NCBI GenBank assembly: GCA_018262705.1
Contig: JADFDQ010000008.1
Span: forward strand, 62,001-126,000
Direction of reading: 5' to 3'
DNA: 64,000 bases
From: Xanthomonas sp.
GTDB taxonomy: Bacteria; Pseudomonadota; Gammaproteobacteria; Xanthomonadales; Xanthomonadaceae
The notes below the pieces were generated by a model. The model was not told where the DNA came from. It did not search any database and was given only the letters and a program-made list of their open reading frames with translations. A program made the position numbers and the translations under genes. How positions within the stretch are numbered: the stretch's first letter is position 1; every line of letters begins with the position of its first letter. Of this stretch, positions 55,509 through 63,465 are shown piece after piece.

Positions 55509-56561
55509 ATGCTGTTGATTGGCGTTTCCGGCCACACGCTGAGCGAACGCGAGCGCGACTGGCTGCAGCACGCGGCCTGCGCCGGGGTCGTGCTGTTTTC
55601 CCGCAACTTCGCCTCGCGCGCGCAGGTGACCGAACTGACCCAGGCAATCCGCGAAGCCGCGCCGCGGCCGCTGCTGGTGTGCGTGGATCAAGAAGGCGGG
55701 CGCGTGCAGCGCTTCCGCGACGGCTATGCGCCGCTGCCGGCGCTGCGCGGCTTTGAGGAGCTGTACCGACGCGACGCCGAGGCCGCGCTGCAGCTTGCGC
55801 GCGAGCACGCCTGGCTGATGGCCAGCGAAATCCGCGCGACCGGGCTCGATCTGAGCTTTGCGCCGGTGGTCGATCTGGCGCGCGGCAACCGTGCGATCGG
55901 CAACCGCGCCTTCGCCCACGATCCCGACATCGCCGCCGCGTTCGCCCGCGCCTACGTGGCCGGCATGCACGAGGCCGAGATGGTGGCCACACTCAAGCAT
56001 TTCCCCGGCCACGGTTCGGTGCCGGAAGACACCCATTTCGATGCCGCCACCGATTCGCGTTCGCTGGACGAATTGCGCAACGCCGATCTGGTTCCATTTG
56101 CGGCTGGCATTGCCGCCGGCGCCGACGCGGTGATGATGGCGCACGTCACCTATCCACGGGTCGCGCCGGAGCCGGCCGGCTACTCGAAGCGCTGGATCGA
56201 GGACATCCTGCGCAGCGAAATGGGGTTCCGCGGCGTGGTGTTTTCCGACGACATCGGCATGGCGGCTGCGGGCAGCGCCGGCGGCGTCAAGGCGCGCATC
56301 GACGCCCATCTGGACGCCGGCTGCGATGCGGTGCTGGTGTGTCATCCGCAGATGGTCGACGCGTCGCTGCGCGCGGTGGAAGGACGCAGCCTGCAGACCC
56401 TGCGACTCGCCGGCCTGATCGGTCGCGGCGCACTCGGCTGGGAGGCGCTGTTGGCCGACGATCGCCACGCCAGCGCGCTGCGCGAAATGGGCGTCGTTCC
56501 GAATGCAGGCGTCGATGCGGCGATCCATTCCGGTGCCAACGATGCAGGAGGCGTGGCATGA
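55509..56561 (+). CDS. nagZ: Beta-N-acetylhexosaminidase NagZ
   Basis: A 350-residue cytoplasmic GH3 enzyme that removes N-acetylglucosamine from recycled cell-wall fragments. VDQEGGRVQRF, KHFPGHGSVPEDTH (catalytic histidine loop), and VVFSDDIGM with the nucleophile aspartate are all present. LAREHAWLMASEIRATGLDLSFAPVVDL also fits, here noted in pieces. AAGGA precedes the ATG. Its stop overlaps hpt. Confidence 0.95.
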   Translation: MLLIGVSGHTLSERERDWLQHAACAGVVLFSRNFASRAQVTELTQAIREAAPRPLLVCVDQEGGRVQRFRDGYAPLPALRGFEELYRRDAEAALQLAREHAWLMASEIRATGLDLSFAPVVDLARGNRAIGNRAFAHDPDIAAAFARAYVAGMHEAEMVATLKHFPGHGSVPEDTHFDAATDSRSLDELRNADLVPFAAGIAAGADAVMMAHVTYPRVAPEPAGYSKRWIEDILRSEMGFRGVVFSDDIGMAAAGSAGGVKARIDAHLDAGCDAVLVCHPQMVDASLRAVEGRSLQTLRLAGLIGRGALGWEALLADDRHASALREMGVVPNAGVDAAIHSGANDAGGVA

Positions 56562-57115
56562 GCCGTCCGAAGCTCTCCGAAGCGCTGCCGACGTCAAAGC
56601 TGCTGTTCGACCGCGCGGCACTGGAAGCGGCGATCGCGCGCATGGCCGGCGAAATTCGCGCCGCTTTTGCTGAAGGCGAGGTGCCGGTCTATCTGACCGT
56701 GATGAACGGGGCGATGCCGTTCGCTTCGCAGCTGGGCTTCGCGCTGGGCGCGCTGGGACAGGATCTGGAGTTCGACTATCTGCACGCCACCCGCTACCGC
56801 GGCGAAACCCACGGCACCGAGCTGGTCTGGCTGCACCGTCCGGCAACACCGCTTACGGGGCGCAAGGTGCTGCTGGTGGACGACATCCTCGACGAAGGCC
56901 ACACGCTGCTGGAGGTCGTGCGCTGGTGCAAGGCGCAGGGTGCGAGCGAAGTGCGGGTTGCGGTACTGACGCGGAAGATTCACGACCGCTGCGTCGATGG
57001 CATCCGCGCCGATCACGTCGGCGTCGAGCTGCCCGACGCGTTCGTGTTCGGCTACGGGATGGACTACTACGAACAGGGGCGCAATCTGCCGGCGGTTTAT
57101 GCGTTGGCGGATTGA
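56558..57115 (+). CDS. hpt: Hypoxanthine-guanine phosphoribosyltransferase
   Basis: A 185-residue purine salvage enzyme. VLLVDDILDEGHTL is the PRPP-binding loop, VYLTVMNGAMPFA the second phosphate site and DYLHATRYRGETHG the flexible loop. It overlaps nagZ by ATGA and precedes a nucleoside phosphorylase gene, so wall recycling and purine salvage share a transcript. The same nagZ-hpt-mtnP neighbourhood is known from Pseudomonas. Confidence 0.93.
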   Translation: MSRPKLSEALPTSKLLFDRAALEAAIARMAGEIRAAFAEGEVPVYLTVMNGAMPFASQLGFALGALGQDLEFDYLHATRYRGETHGTELVWLHRPATPLTGRKVLLVDDILDEGHTLLEVVRWCKAQGASEVRVAVLTRKIHDRCVDGIRADHVGVELPDAFVFGYGMDYYEQGRNLPAVYALAD

Positions 57116-57192
57116 TGCGGTATGCCCATGTCGTGTGCGGGCACGCAGGTAATATCTGGCCGCAAGGTCCTGAAATTTTGGTGGAGCATTGA
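57115..57192 (+). other. Possible 25-codon bridging frame between hpt and mtnP
   Basis: An ATG overlapping the last base of the hpt stop (TGATG) opens a 25-codon frame that ends 3 bases before the mtnP ATG. GTGGAG near its end also serves as the mtnP ribosome site. It may only couple translation; the peptide (MRYAHVVCGHAG...) resembles nothing I know. Confidence 0.25.
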
Positions 57193-57195
57193 CGG

Positions 57196-57945
57196 ATGAC
57201 CATTGAACTCGCCGTGATTGGCGGTACCGGCGTCTATGCGCTGGGCGAATTGGCCGACGTGGAATCGTTGCATCCGGACACGCCCTACGGCGCGCCGTCC
57301 GGGCCGATTCGTATCGGCACGTTGGCCGGAAAACGCGTGGCGTTTCTGGCGCGTCACGGCGAAGGCCATGCCTTGCCGCCGCACAAGGTCAACTACCGCG
57401 CCAATCTTGCCGCGCTGAAGGCGCTGGGTGCCTCCCGTGTGCTTGCGCTGAATACCGTCGGTGGCATCACCGAGCGCTTCGGCCCGCGCGTGCTGGCCTG
57501 CCCGGACCAGTTGATCGATTACACCTGGGGACGGATTTCAACGCTTGGCGAAGAAGCGGGAAGCGAGGTGCTGCACGTCGATTTCGGCGAACCGTATACC
57601 GCGTCGGCGCGATCCGCGATCCTCGATGCAGCGCTGCGTGCCAACGTCGATGTTGTGTTCGACGGCTGCTATGGCGCGACCCAGGGGCCGCGGCTGGAAA
57701 CCAGGGCCGAGATCGTGCGAATGTGCCGCGATGGCTGCGATCTGGTCGGCATGACCGGCATGCCGGAGGCTGGGTTGGCGCGGGAGCTCGGACTGGATTA
57801 CGCGTGTCTTGCGATCGTGGCGAATTGGGCAGCGGGCGCTGGTCCGGAAGACGAAGCCGTCATCACCCTGCAGGACGTTCTGGATAACGTGAAGGCGGCC
57901 ATGGCGGACGTGCAACGCCTGCTGTTGTCCATGCTGGAAAGCTGA
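57196..57945 (+). CDS. mtnP: S-methyl-5'-thioinosine phosphorylase (MTAP family)
   Basis: A 249-residue nucleoside phosphorylase. LAVIGGTGVYALG binds phosphate, ARHGEGHALPPHKVNYRAN and LNTVGGITERFGP follow, and YGATQGPRLETRAEI plus DLVGMTGMPEAGLARELGL form the base site. Pseudomonas and Xanthomonas relatives prefer methylthioinosine, formed after deamination of methylthioadenosine, so that product is favoured over a plain MTA phosphorylase. It ends the nagZ-hpt set. Confidence 0.88.
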   Translation: MTIELAVIGGTGVYALGELADVESLHPDTPYGAPSGPIRIGTLAGKRVAFLARHGEGHALPPHKVNYRANLAALKALGASRVLALNTVGGITERFGPRVLACPDQLIDYTWGRISTLGEEAGSEVLHVDFGEPYTASARSAILDAALRANVDVVFDGCYGATQGPRLETRAEIVRMCRDGCDLVGMTGMPEAGLARELGLDYACLAIVANWAAGAGPEDEAVITLQDVLDNVKAAMADVQRLLLSMLES

Positions 57946-57986
57946 GCCTGCCGCCGGAAATTGCGGCTGCGCTGCGCACAAAAGAA

Positions 57987-58016
57987 AACGGGCCCGCCGT
58001 TGCCGGCGAGCCCGTT
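57987..58016 (-). terminator. Intrinsic terminator of the alanine-rich lipoprotein gene
   Basis: A stem AACGGGC/GCCCGTT with an inner CGCCG/CGGCG pair is followed on the minus strand by TTTTCTTTTG. It lies 21 bases after the stop of the lipoprotein and, for mtnP on the other strand, 42 bases after its stop. Confidence 0.88.
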
Positions 58017-58036
58017 CCAATCCCTTGCGATGGGGA

Positions 58037-58330
58037 TTACTTGCCTTCAGCCGGAGCAGCGGCGGCGTCGGCCGGAGCAGCAGCCGCGTCGGCCGGAGCA
58101 GCGGCGTCGGCCGGGGCAGCGGCGTCGGTCGGAGCAGCGGCGTCGGCCGGAGCAGCGTCGGCAGCCGGGGCGGCGTCGGCCTGGGTGGCGTCGACCGGAG
58201 CAGCGGCGTCGGCCGGAGCAGCGGCGTCGGCGGCCGGAGCGGCGGCGTCAGCGGCCGGGGCTTCGGTCTTCTGGCAGGCCGACAGGGCGAGCACGCCAGC
58301 GGCGAGGAGCACGATGAGCTTGTTGTTCAT
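58037..58330 (-). CDS. Alanine/proline/aspartate-rich small lipoprotein (copy 1)
   Basis: A 97-residue lipoprotein with lipobox LSAC (Cys19) and a mature part made almost wholly of short AADAAAP / PADAAA units. Such a chain is unlikely to fold and may be a flexible spacer or wall-span tether. It resembles the next gene upstream in signal and composition, so the two look like a tandem pair of paralogues. The repeats at DNA level (GCGGCGTCGGCCGGAGCAG-like) favour slippage, so length may vary between strains. Confidence 0.8.
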   Translation of the reverse strand: MNNKLIVLLAAGVLALSACQKTEAPAADAAAPAADAAAPADAAAPVDATQADAAPAADAAPADAAAPTDAAAPADAAAPADAAAAPADAAAAPAEGK

Positions 58331-58460
58331 GAAAAATTACCCCAAAGAGAGTTGGAAACAGTGGTTGGAACGGACTAACGCCAGTGTGCTTAGCAGACCG
58401 GCGTCGGCCGGTGGTTCGTTGCACTGACTTACAAACAGCTCCGGAACGAACCGAAGCACG

Positions 58461-58486
58461 AAAAAGCCGCCGGCGCACCGACGGCT
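58461..58486 (-). terminator. Intrinsic terminator after lipoprotein copy 2
   Basis: Minus-strand stem AGCCGTCGG/CCGGCGGCT (one G-T pair, 4-base loop) runs into TTTTTC. It isolates copy 2 from copy 1, which therefore needs its own promoter in 58331-58460. Confidence 0.9.
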
Positions 58487-58533
58487 CCCCCGATTTTTGG
58501 CTACAAACCCGGCGCGATTATACGCCGAATTGC

Positions 58534-58821
58534 TTACTTGGCCTCGCTGCCGGTCGCAGCAGCTTCTGCCTGGTCGGCAGTCTGCTGGGTCGCTTCCGGC
58601 GTTGCCGCGGCATCGGCCGGAGCCGCGCCTTCGACCGGAGCGGTCGCCTCGGCCGAAGCGGCGTCGGCCATGGCATCGGCCGGAGCCGGAGCTGCGTCGG
58701 CAGCCGGAGCATCGGCGGCCGGCGCTTCCGTGGAGGCAGCGGCATCGGCGGCCGGCTGCTGGCTGCAGGCGCTCAGGGCGACGCCCAGCGCCATCGCGAG
58801 CAGAATCTTGTTGATCGACAT
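58534..58821 (-). CDS. Alanine-rich small lipoprotein (copy 2)
   Basis: A 95-residue lipoprotein with lipobox LSAC (Cys19) and a mature part rich in alanine, aspartate, proline and glutamate, with less regular repeats than copy 1. No domain is recognisable. A well-formed promoter upstream and a terminator downstream show that it is a stand-alone gene and probably abundantly made. Confidence 0.82.
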   Translation of the reverse strand: MSINKILLAMALGVALSACSQQPAADAAASTEAPAADAPAADAAPAPADAMADAASAEATAPVEGAAPADAAATPEATQQTADQAEAAATGSEAK

Positions 58822-58880
58822 GATGATGGATTCCTTAATTGGATGAATTCATTGCGACGCGTACAGTGCGCGCACCTACT

Positions 58881-58908
58881 ATGATGGGGATCGAGCGCGC
58901 GCTGTCAA
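58881..58908 (-). promoter_or_regulatory. Promoter of lipoprotein copy 2
   Basis: On the minus strand a perfect -35 box TTGACA (58908-58903) is separated by 16 bases from CATCAT (58886-58881), matching four of six -10 positions. The start codon lies about 55 bases downstream. It is the best sigma-70-like promoter in the window. Confidence 0.65.
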
Positions 58909-58949
58909 GAGTTTGGCCGCTTTTTTTTCATCCTGACGTTTAACATTTT

Positions 58950-60125
58950 TCATACAAGTTCGATTGCCATGGCGGTTGCTTCGCCGCCTCCGATGCACAA
59001 CGAAGCCACGCCACGCTTGCCGCCGCGGGCCTGTAGCGCATGGATAAGCGTCACCAACAGACGTGCGCCGCTGCAGCCGATCGGATGGCCGAGCGCGAGC
59101 GCGCCGCCGTTCACATTCAGCTTTTCGTGCGGGATGCCGAGCTCGGTCATCGGCGCCATCGCCACGCAGGCGAAGGCTTCGTTGATTTCGAACAAATCGA
59201 CGTCGGCCACGTTCCAGCCGGCCTTGGCCAGCACGTTTTGAACCGCGGCTACCGGCGCGGTGGTGAACCATTCCGGGGCCTGCGCGTGGGTCGCGTGGGC
59301 CGCAATGCGGGCCAGCGGCTTGGCACCGGAGGCAGCAGCAGCTTCCGTGGACATCACAACGAGGGCGGCGGCACCGTCGGAAATTTTCGATGACGAAGCG
59401 GCCGTCAGCACGCCGTCCTTGCCGAAGGCGGCGCGCAGGCCCGGAATCCGGCTGATATCGATTTTGCCGGGCTCCTCGTCCTTGTCGACCACGACTTCGC
59501 CCTTGCGGGTCTTGACGGTGACCGGAACGATTTCGGCGTCAAAGGCACCCGAGGCCATGGCCGACTGCGCGCGCTTGGCGCTTTCGGCGGAAAACGCGTC
59601 GACTGCGGCGCGGTCGTAACCGTACTTGGCGCAGGCGGCATCGCCGAACACGCCCATCGCCTTGCCGTCGTAGGGGTTGGTCAGGCCGTCCCAGGCCATG
59701 TGGTCTAGCATTTCGGCGCTGCCGTAGCGGATGCCGGTGCGCGAGTTGTTGAGCAGGTGCGGGGCATTGGTCATCGACTCCATGCCGCCGGCCACCACCG
59801 CCTGCGCGGAGCCGGCCTTGATGATGTCGTGGGCCAGCATCACCGCCTTCATGCCGGATCCGCAGACCTTGTTGATGGTGGTGCAGCCCGCGGCATCGGG
59901 GATGCCCGCCGCGCGCGAGGCCTGGCGCGCGGGAGCCTGGCCCAGGCCAGCCGGCAGCACGCAGCCCATGATGACTTCGTCCACCTTGTCGGGGGCCAGT
60001 CCGGCCTGCGCCAATGCGCCCTGGATGGCGACGGTGCCGAGTGCCGGCGTGGGCGTGCCGGTGAATTGGCCGAGGAAGGAACCAATAGCGGTGCGCTTGG
60101 CACCGACGATGACGATATCGCTCAT
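58950..60125 (-). CDS. Acetyl-CoA C-acetyltransferase (thiolase)
   Basis: A 391-residue biosynthetic-type thiolase. The acyl-accepting Cys88 lies in NKVCGSGMKAV; GHPIGCSGAR (His347) and Cys377 in SLCIGGGEATA complete the triad. It condenses or cleaves acetoacetyl-CoA, so it could finish leucine breakdown after HMG-CoA lyase makes acetoacetate, or isoleucine breakdown together with the SDR gene. It is divergent from the subtilisin gene. Confidence 0.93.
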   Translation of the reverse strand: MSDIVIVGAKRTAIGSFLGQFTGTPTPALGTVAIQGALAQAGLAPDKVDEVIMGCVLPAGLGQAPARQASRAAGIPDAAGCTTINKVCGSGMKAVMLAHDIIKAGSAQAVVAGGMESMTNAPHLLNNSRTGIRYGSAEMLDHMAWDGLTNPYDGKAMGVFGDAACAKYGYDRAAVDAFSAESAKRAQSAMASGAFDAEIVPVTVKTRKGEVVVDKDEEPGKIDISRIPGLRAAFGKDGVLTAASSSKISDGAAALVVMSTEAAAASGAKPLARIAAHATHAQAPEWFTTAPVAAVQNVLAKAGWNVADVDLFEINEAFACVAMAPMTELGIPHEKLNVNGGALALGHPIGCSGARLLVTLIHALQARGGKRGVASLCIGGGEATAMAIELV

Positions 60126-60242
60126 GGGGGACTCCGAAAGTGGGACGTCGGATGCTTCGACAGCTCCCGATTATGGCGCAATCCGCGTGACGTGTTGCAT
60201 TGCCGCAATTTTGCCTGTCGTTGCAGAAGGTTGCTGCGGCCG

Positions 60243-60271
60243 TTGCGCTCGACGTGCGGGTGGCTTAGAAC
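60243..60271 (+). promoter_or_regulatory. Candidate promoter of the subtilisin autotransporter gene
   Basis: TTGCGC (60243-60248), a 17-base spacer and TAGAAC (60266-60271) form a plausible but imperfect sigma-70 site, 33 bases before the start codon. The gap 60126-60304 shows no other feature. Confidence 0.35.
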
Positions 60272-60304
60272 ATCGTCTCAGGGACGGAACGTGGGGAACG
60301 ACCG

Positions 60305-63232
60305 ATGCGCATCCAGAGGTGGAATTCGGCAACCGCACCGCGGCGTGCGCCGACGTTTGCGGCTTTGTCCTGCACGATCGCGCTGCTGCTGGCCGCTTGC
60401 GGCGGGGGCGGCGGTGGCGCGGTGCGCTCCAATCCGCCGCCTACGACCCCGGGCACACCGCCGCCCACGGTTCCGGATTTCACCCCCAACGTCGCCAACG
60501 ACGCTTCGCTGCAGGTTAATCCGCCGATCGTTCCGGGCCTTGGCGCGGCGGCCGTCTTGCCGCAGTACAGCCAGCATCTGGTTCTGACCAATGCCGCGGG
60601 TGCGCTGGGCGCCGGCCTGACCGGGCAAGGTGTCATCATCGGCTTGCTCGACACCGGCGTGAATCGAAACAATCTTGCCTTGCAGGGGCGGGTGGTCGCC
60701 AATTTCATCCACATCGATCCGGCCACCAACGACACCAGCGTCGACGACGTGGTCGGCCACGGCACGGTGGTGGCGGAAATGGCCGCCGGCAAGGGGATCG
60801 GCAACTGGGGCGGCGGCGTCGCGCAAAGCGCGCAGATTGTCGTTTCGCGGATCATCGACGACACCCCGCCGCCGGACGATGGCTCGGGCCAGGGCAATGA
60901 AATCCACGTCGGCGACGGTTACGGCGATTTCTTCGCTCAGGTCAACGGCGAACTGGCCGATGCCGGCGCCAGAATCATCAACAATTCCTGGGGCGGGGTG
61001 TACTGGTCCGATCCGGCGGTGACCGCGCAGCTGGATGCGGCGTGGCGACAGTTCGTGGTCGCCCGCGGCGGACTGATCGTGTTTGCCAACGGCAACGAAG
61101 GCGCCGATCCGCGTTATGCGGGCGAACCGTCCGATATCGCGCGGCTGCCCACGCTGGCCAATGATCCCGACCTGGCGAAAGGCTGGCTCACCGTCGGTGC
61201 GCTGGATCCCAACAACCCGACCCAACTGACTTCGTACTCGCAGCAGTGCGGCAGCGCGATGAACTATTGCCTCGTCGCGCCCGGCAACGTGATCTTCATC
61301 GACCCGCAGGCCAAAGTGGGCGATGCCAGCTACAGCCTCTACCAGGGCGGCGGCACCTCGTATGCGGCGCCGCAGGTGTCCGGCGCAGCCGCGGTGGTGT
61401 GGTCGGCGTTTCCGTATTTCAACAACGACCAGGTGCGGCAGACGGTGCTGGCTGCTTCCAAGGACCTTGGCGCGCCGGGCGTCGATCCGGTGTTCGGCTG
61501 GGGCCTGCTCGATGTGACCAAGGCGGCGATGGGGCCGAGCAATTTCGCCTGGGGCGATTTTTCGGTGTCGTTCAGCGGCAACTCGGTCTGGCGCAACGTC
61601 ATCATTGGCAGCGGTGGATTGATCAAAGGCGGCAGCGGCATCCTGACCCTGACCGAAGCCGGCAAATTCACCGGCGCCACGCGCGTCAACGCGGGTGGTC
61701 TGGACGTGCGCAAGGGGCTGCTGTCCGACCTGACCATCGCCAACGGCGCAACCGTCTGGGGCAGCGGAGCCTTCGGCGGCCGCGTCGACAACGGTGGACG
61801 CTTTCTCGTCGGCTCCGGCACGACGACGATCGCCGGCAACTACGCGCAAACCGCCACGGGCAATCTCGGCGTGTGGCTGGGCAATTCGCTCAAGATCACC
61901 GGCAGCGCGAACATCGCAGGAACGATGTCGGTTCTCGGCATGAAGTCCGGATACACGACCCACAGCCAGGAGACCCTGCTGACCGCCAACGGCGGCGTCA
62001 ACGGAACGTTTTCCGCGCTGAAAGCGGCGCCCAATGTGTTCCTGATCGCCTCGCTGTCGTACAACCCCAATAACGTGTTCCTCGACATCAGCCGGATCGA
62101 CGTCAGCAAGGCCGCGGCGGGCATGGGACTGACCGCCAGCGCGCTGGAATCGGCGCAGCGGGTGGAAGCGGCGATGGTGGCGATCGACGGCCAACTCGGC
62201 GGCATTGTGCCGGGTGGAATCAGCGCCTCCTTCATCGACGCGGCCGGAGCGTTCCAGCAGGCGACGAGCGCCGCGCAGGCGGAGTCTTCCTTGCGCAGCC
62301 TGTCGGGAGAGATGCATGCCGCGTCCACGGCCATGACCTTCGACGCCATCGACGCCGGGCGGCGGGCGCTGGGGCTGCGCGTGGCTGCGCTGGCGCAGGC
62401 ACCGGCGCGGGCAGGCGGCTGGTATCGCGATCTGGCCAGCAGCGGACAGCTGGCGCAATCCGGCATGGATGGCGTGGGCATGGATTCGCGCGGTGAAATG
62501 ATCGGCAACGACTGGCGCGTTGGATCCAATGCCGTCGTCGGCGTGGCCATGAACCGACTGGAGCAGAACAGCTGGCTGGGTGCCTTCGGTGATCACAGCC
62601 AGGGGCGCCAGAGCGAGATCCAGCTGTACGCGGCGACCTGGCGCGGTCCGTGGCAGGCGCAGGCGCAGTTTGCCGCTGGTTCATTCCAGCGCCAGATGCA
62701 GCGCAACCTGCTGCTGGGTTTGATGCAGGATGCCGTCGCGAGCCGGCTGTCGGGAAGCTATACGGGAGCGTCCGCCGAAGTCGGGAGGCGGTTTGCGCTG
62801 GGCGGCGCGACCTTGACGCCCTATCTGGGCGCACAGTACGTGCGCGTTGCCAACGCTGGGTTCAACGAAGGCGGTCAGACTGGATTCGGCCTGCGCGCCG
62901 GCGGCTGGAATGCGAGCCGCTGGCAAGGGCTTGCGGGCGTGCGCGCCGAACGCGGCTGGCGGATGGGCGAGGTCGATCTGCGCCTTGATGCCCGCGCCGA
63001 ATGGCAGCAGACGCTGGCCGAGCAGGGTCTGCTGTTCAACGCCAGCTTCAGCGGGCTGGATCAGTGGGCCCCCTTGCAGGGCATCGGCCTGTCGCGTCGC
63101 AGCCAGCTGTATGGCGTGGGAGTGACGGCGCTGATCGGGCGCAACGCGATGCTGCGGTTTGACGTCAGCCAGCGCGAAAGCGCGATCGGCAAGGCCGGCA
63201 CAGTCATGCTGTGGGGCAGGTATGGGTTTTGA
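60305..63232 (+). CDS. Subtilisin-like autotransporter with lipoprotein signal (SphB1-like)
   Basis: A 975-residue protein. The signal ends in LLLAAC followed by six glycines and a proline-rich linker, so it is probably lipidated. The S8 protease domain (about 85-410) has the triad Asp116 (LLDTGV), His152 (VGHGTVV) and Ser352 (GGTSYAAPQVSG). A beta-helical passenger (about 420-600: GGSGILTLTEAGKFTGAT) and a C-terminal autotransporter barrel (about 690-975, ending GRYGF) follow. This arrangement is that of Bordetella SphB1, which stays on the surface and cleaves a TpsA protein. ATG 60305 has GGGGAACG upstream. Confidence 0.92.
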   Translation: MRIQRWNSATAPRRAPTFAALSCTIALLLAACGGGGGGAVRSNPPPTTPGTPPPTVPDFTPNVANDASLQVNPPIVPGLGAAAVLPQYSQHLVLTNAAGALGAGLTGQGVIIGLLDTGVNRNNLALQGRVVANFIHIDPATNDTSVDDVVGHGTVVAEMAAGKGIGNWGGGVAQSAQIVVSRIIDDTPPPDDGSGQGNEIHVGDGYGDFFAQVNGELADAGARIINNSWGGVYWSDPAVTAQLDAAWRQFVVARGGLIVFANGNEGADPRYAGEPSDIARLPTLANDPDLAKGWLTVGALDPNNPTQLTSYSQQCGSAMNYCLVAPGNVIFIDPQAKVGDASYSLYQGGGTSYAAPQVSGAAAVVWSAFPYFNNDQVRQTVLAASKDLGAPGVDPVFGWGLLDVTKAAMGPSNFAWGDFSVSFSGNSVWRNVIIGSGGLIKGGSGILTLTEAGKFTGATRVNAGGLDVRKGLLSDLTIANGATVWGSGAFGGRVDNGGRFLVGSGTTTIAGNYAQTATGNLGVWLGNSLKITGSANIAGTMSVLGMKSGYTTHSQETLLTANGGVNGTFSALKAAPNVFLIASLSYNPNNVFLDISRIDVSKAAAGMGLTASALESAQRVEAAMVAIDGQLGGIVPGGISASFIDAAGAFQQATSAAQAESSLRSLSGEMHAASTAMTFDAIDAGRRALGLRVAALAQAPARAGGWYRDLASSGQLAQSGMDGVGMDSRGEMIGNDWRVGSNAVVGVAMNRLEQNSWLGAFGDHSQGRQSEIQLYAATWRGPWQAQAQFAAGSFQRQMQRNLLLGLMQDAVASRLSGSYTGASAEVGRRFALGGATLTPYLGAQYVRVANAGFNEGGQTGFGLRAGGWNASRWQGLAGVRAERGWRMGEVDLRLDARAEWQQTLAEQGLLFNASFSGLDQWAPLQGIGLSRRSQLYGVGVTALIGRNAMLRFDVSQRESAIGKAGTVMLWGRYGF

Positions 63233-63235
63233 CGT

Positions 63236-63282
63236 TGGGGACAGGGGTCTAAGGGGACCAGGGACCGGGAACCGGGGACCAA
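63236..63282 (+). repeat. GC array (G-rich arm) after the subtilisin gene
   Basis: GGGGACAGGGG ... GGGACCGGGAACCGGGGACC-like units begin four bases after the stop codon. They belong to the same family as the arrays in nuo and before yeiP, with the G-rich strand reading in the direction of the gene that has just ended. Confidence 0.75.
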
Positions 63283-63366
63283 GTGCGAATGGTTGATCGC
63301 GCGTTTCGCAGACACGCCGAGGAGCCAAACAAAAATTGCAATCTTAAAGATGCCAATTAGCCTTTT

Positions 63367-63438
63367 CCCGATCCCGATCCCGATCCCGATCCCGATCCCG
63401 ATCCCGATCCCGATCCCGATCCCGATCCCGATCCCGAT
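63367..63438. repeat. Twelve perfect tandem copies of CCCGAT
   Basis: A 72-base microsatellite of the hexamer CCCGAT without a single mismatch. It lies in the 233-base gap between the convergent subtilisin gene and liuA. Perfect repeats of this length normally change copy number by slippage. Confidence 0.97.
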
Positions 63439-63462
63439 CCCGGCCCCGGTCCCCGGTCCCCG
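63439..63462 (-). repeat. GC array after liuA
   Basis: CCCGGCCCCGGTCCCCGGTCC-like units run to within three bases of the liuA stop. Read along liuA the strand is G-rich. It pairs as an inverted repeat with the arm at 63236-63282. Confidence 0.75.
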
Positions 63463-63465
63463 ATC

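Noticed and set aside
60278-62596. A 772-codon minus-strand frame opposite the subtilisin autotransporter
   Set aside because: The plus strand has a full catalytic triad and a barrel; the minus frame shows only low-complexity Arg/Ala/Gly sequence.
63367-63438. The CCCGAT run as a CRISPR or phase-variable coding repeat
   Set aside because: There are no spacers, and it lies outside coding sequence, so it cannot shift a frame of either neighbour.
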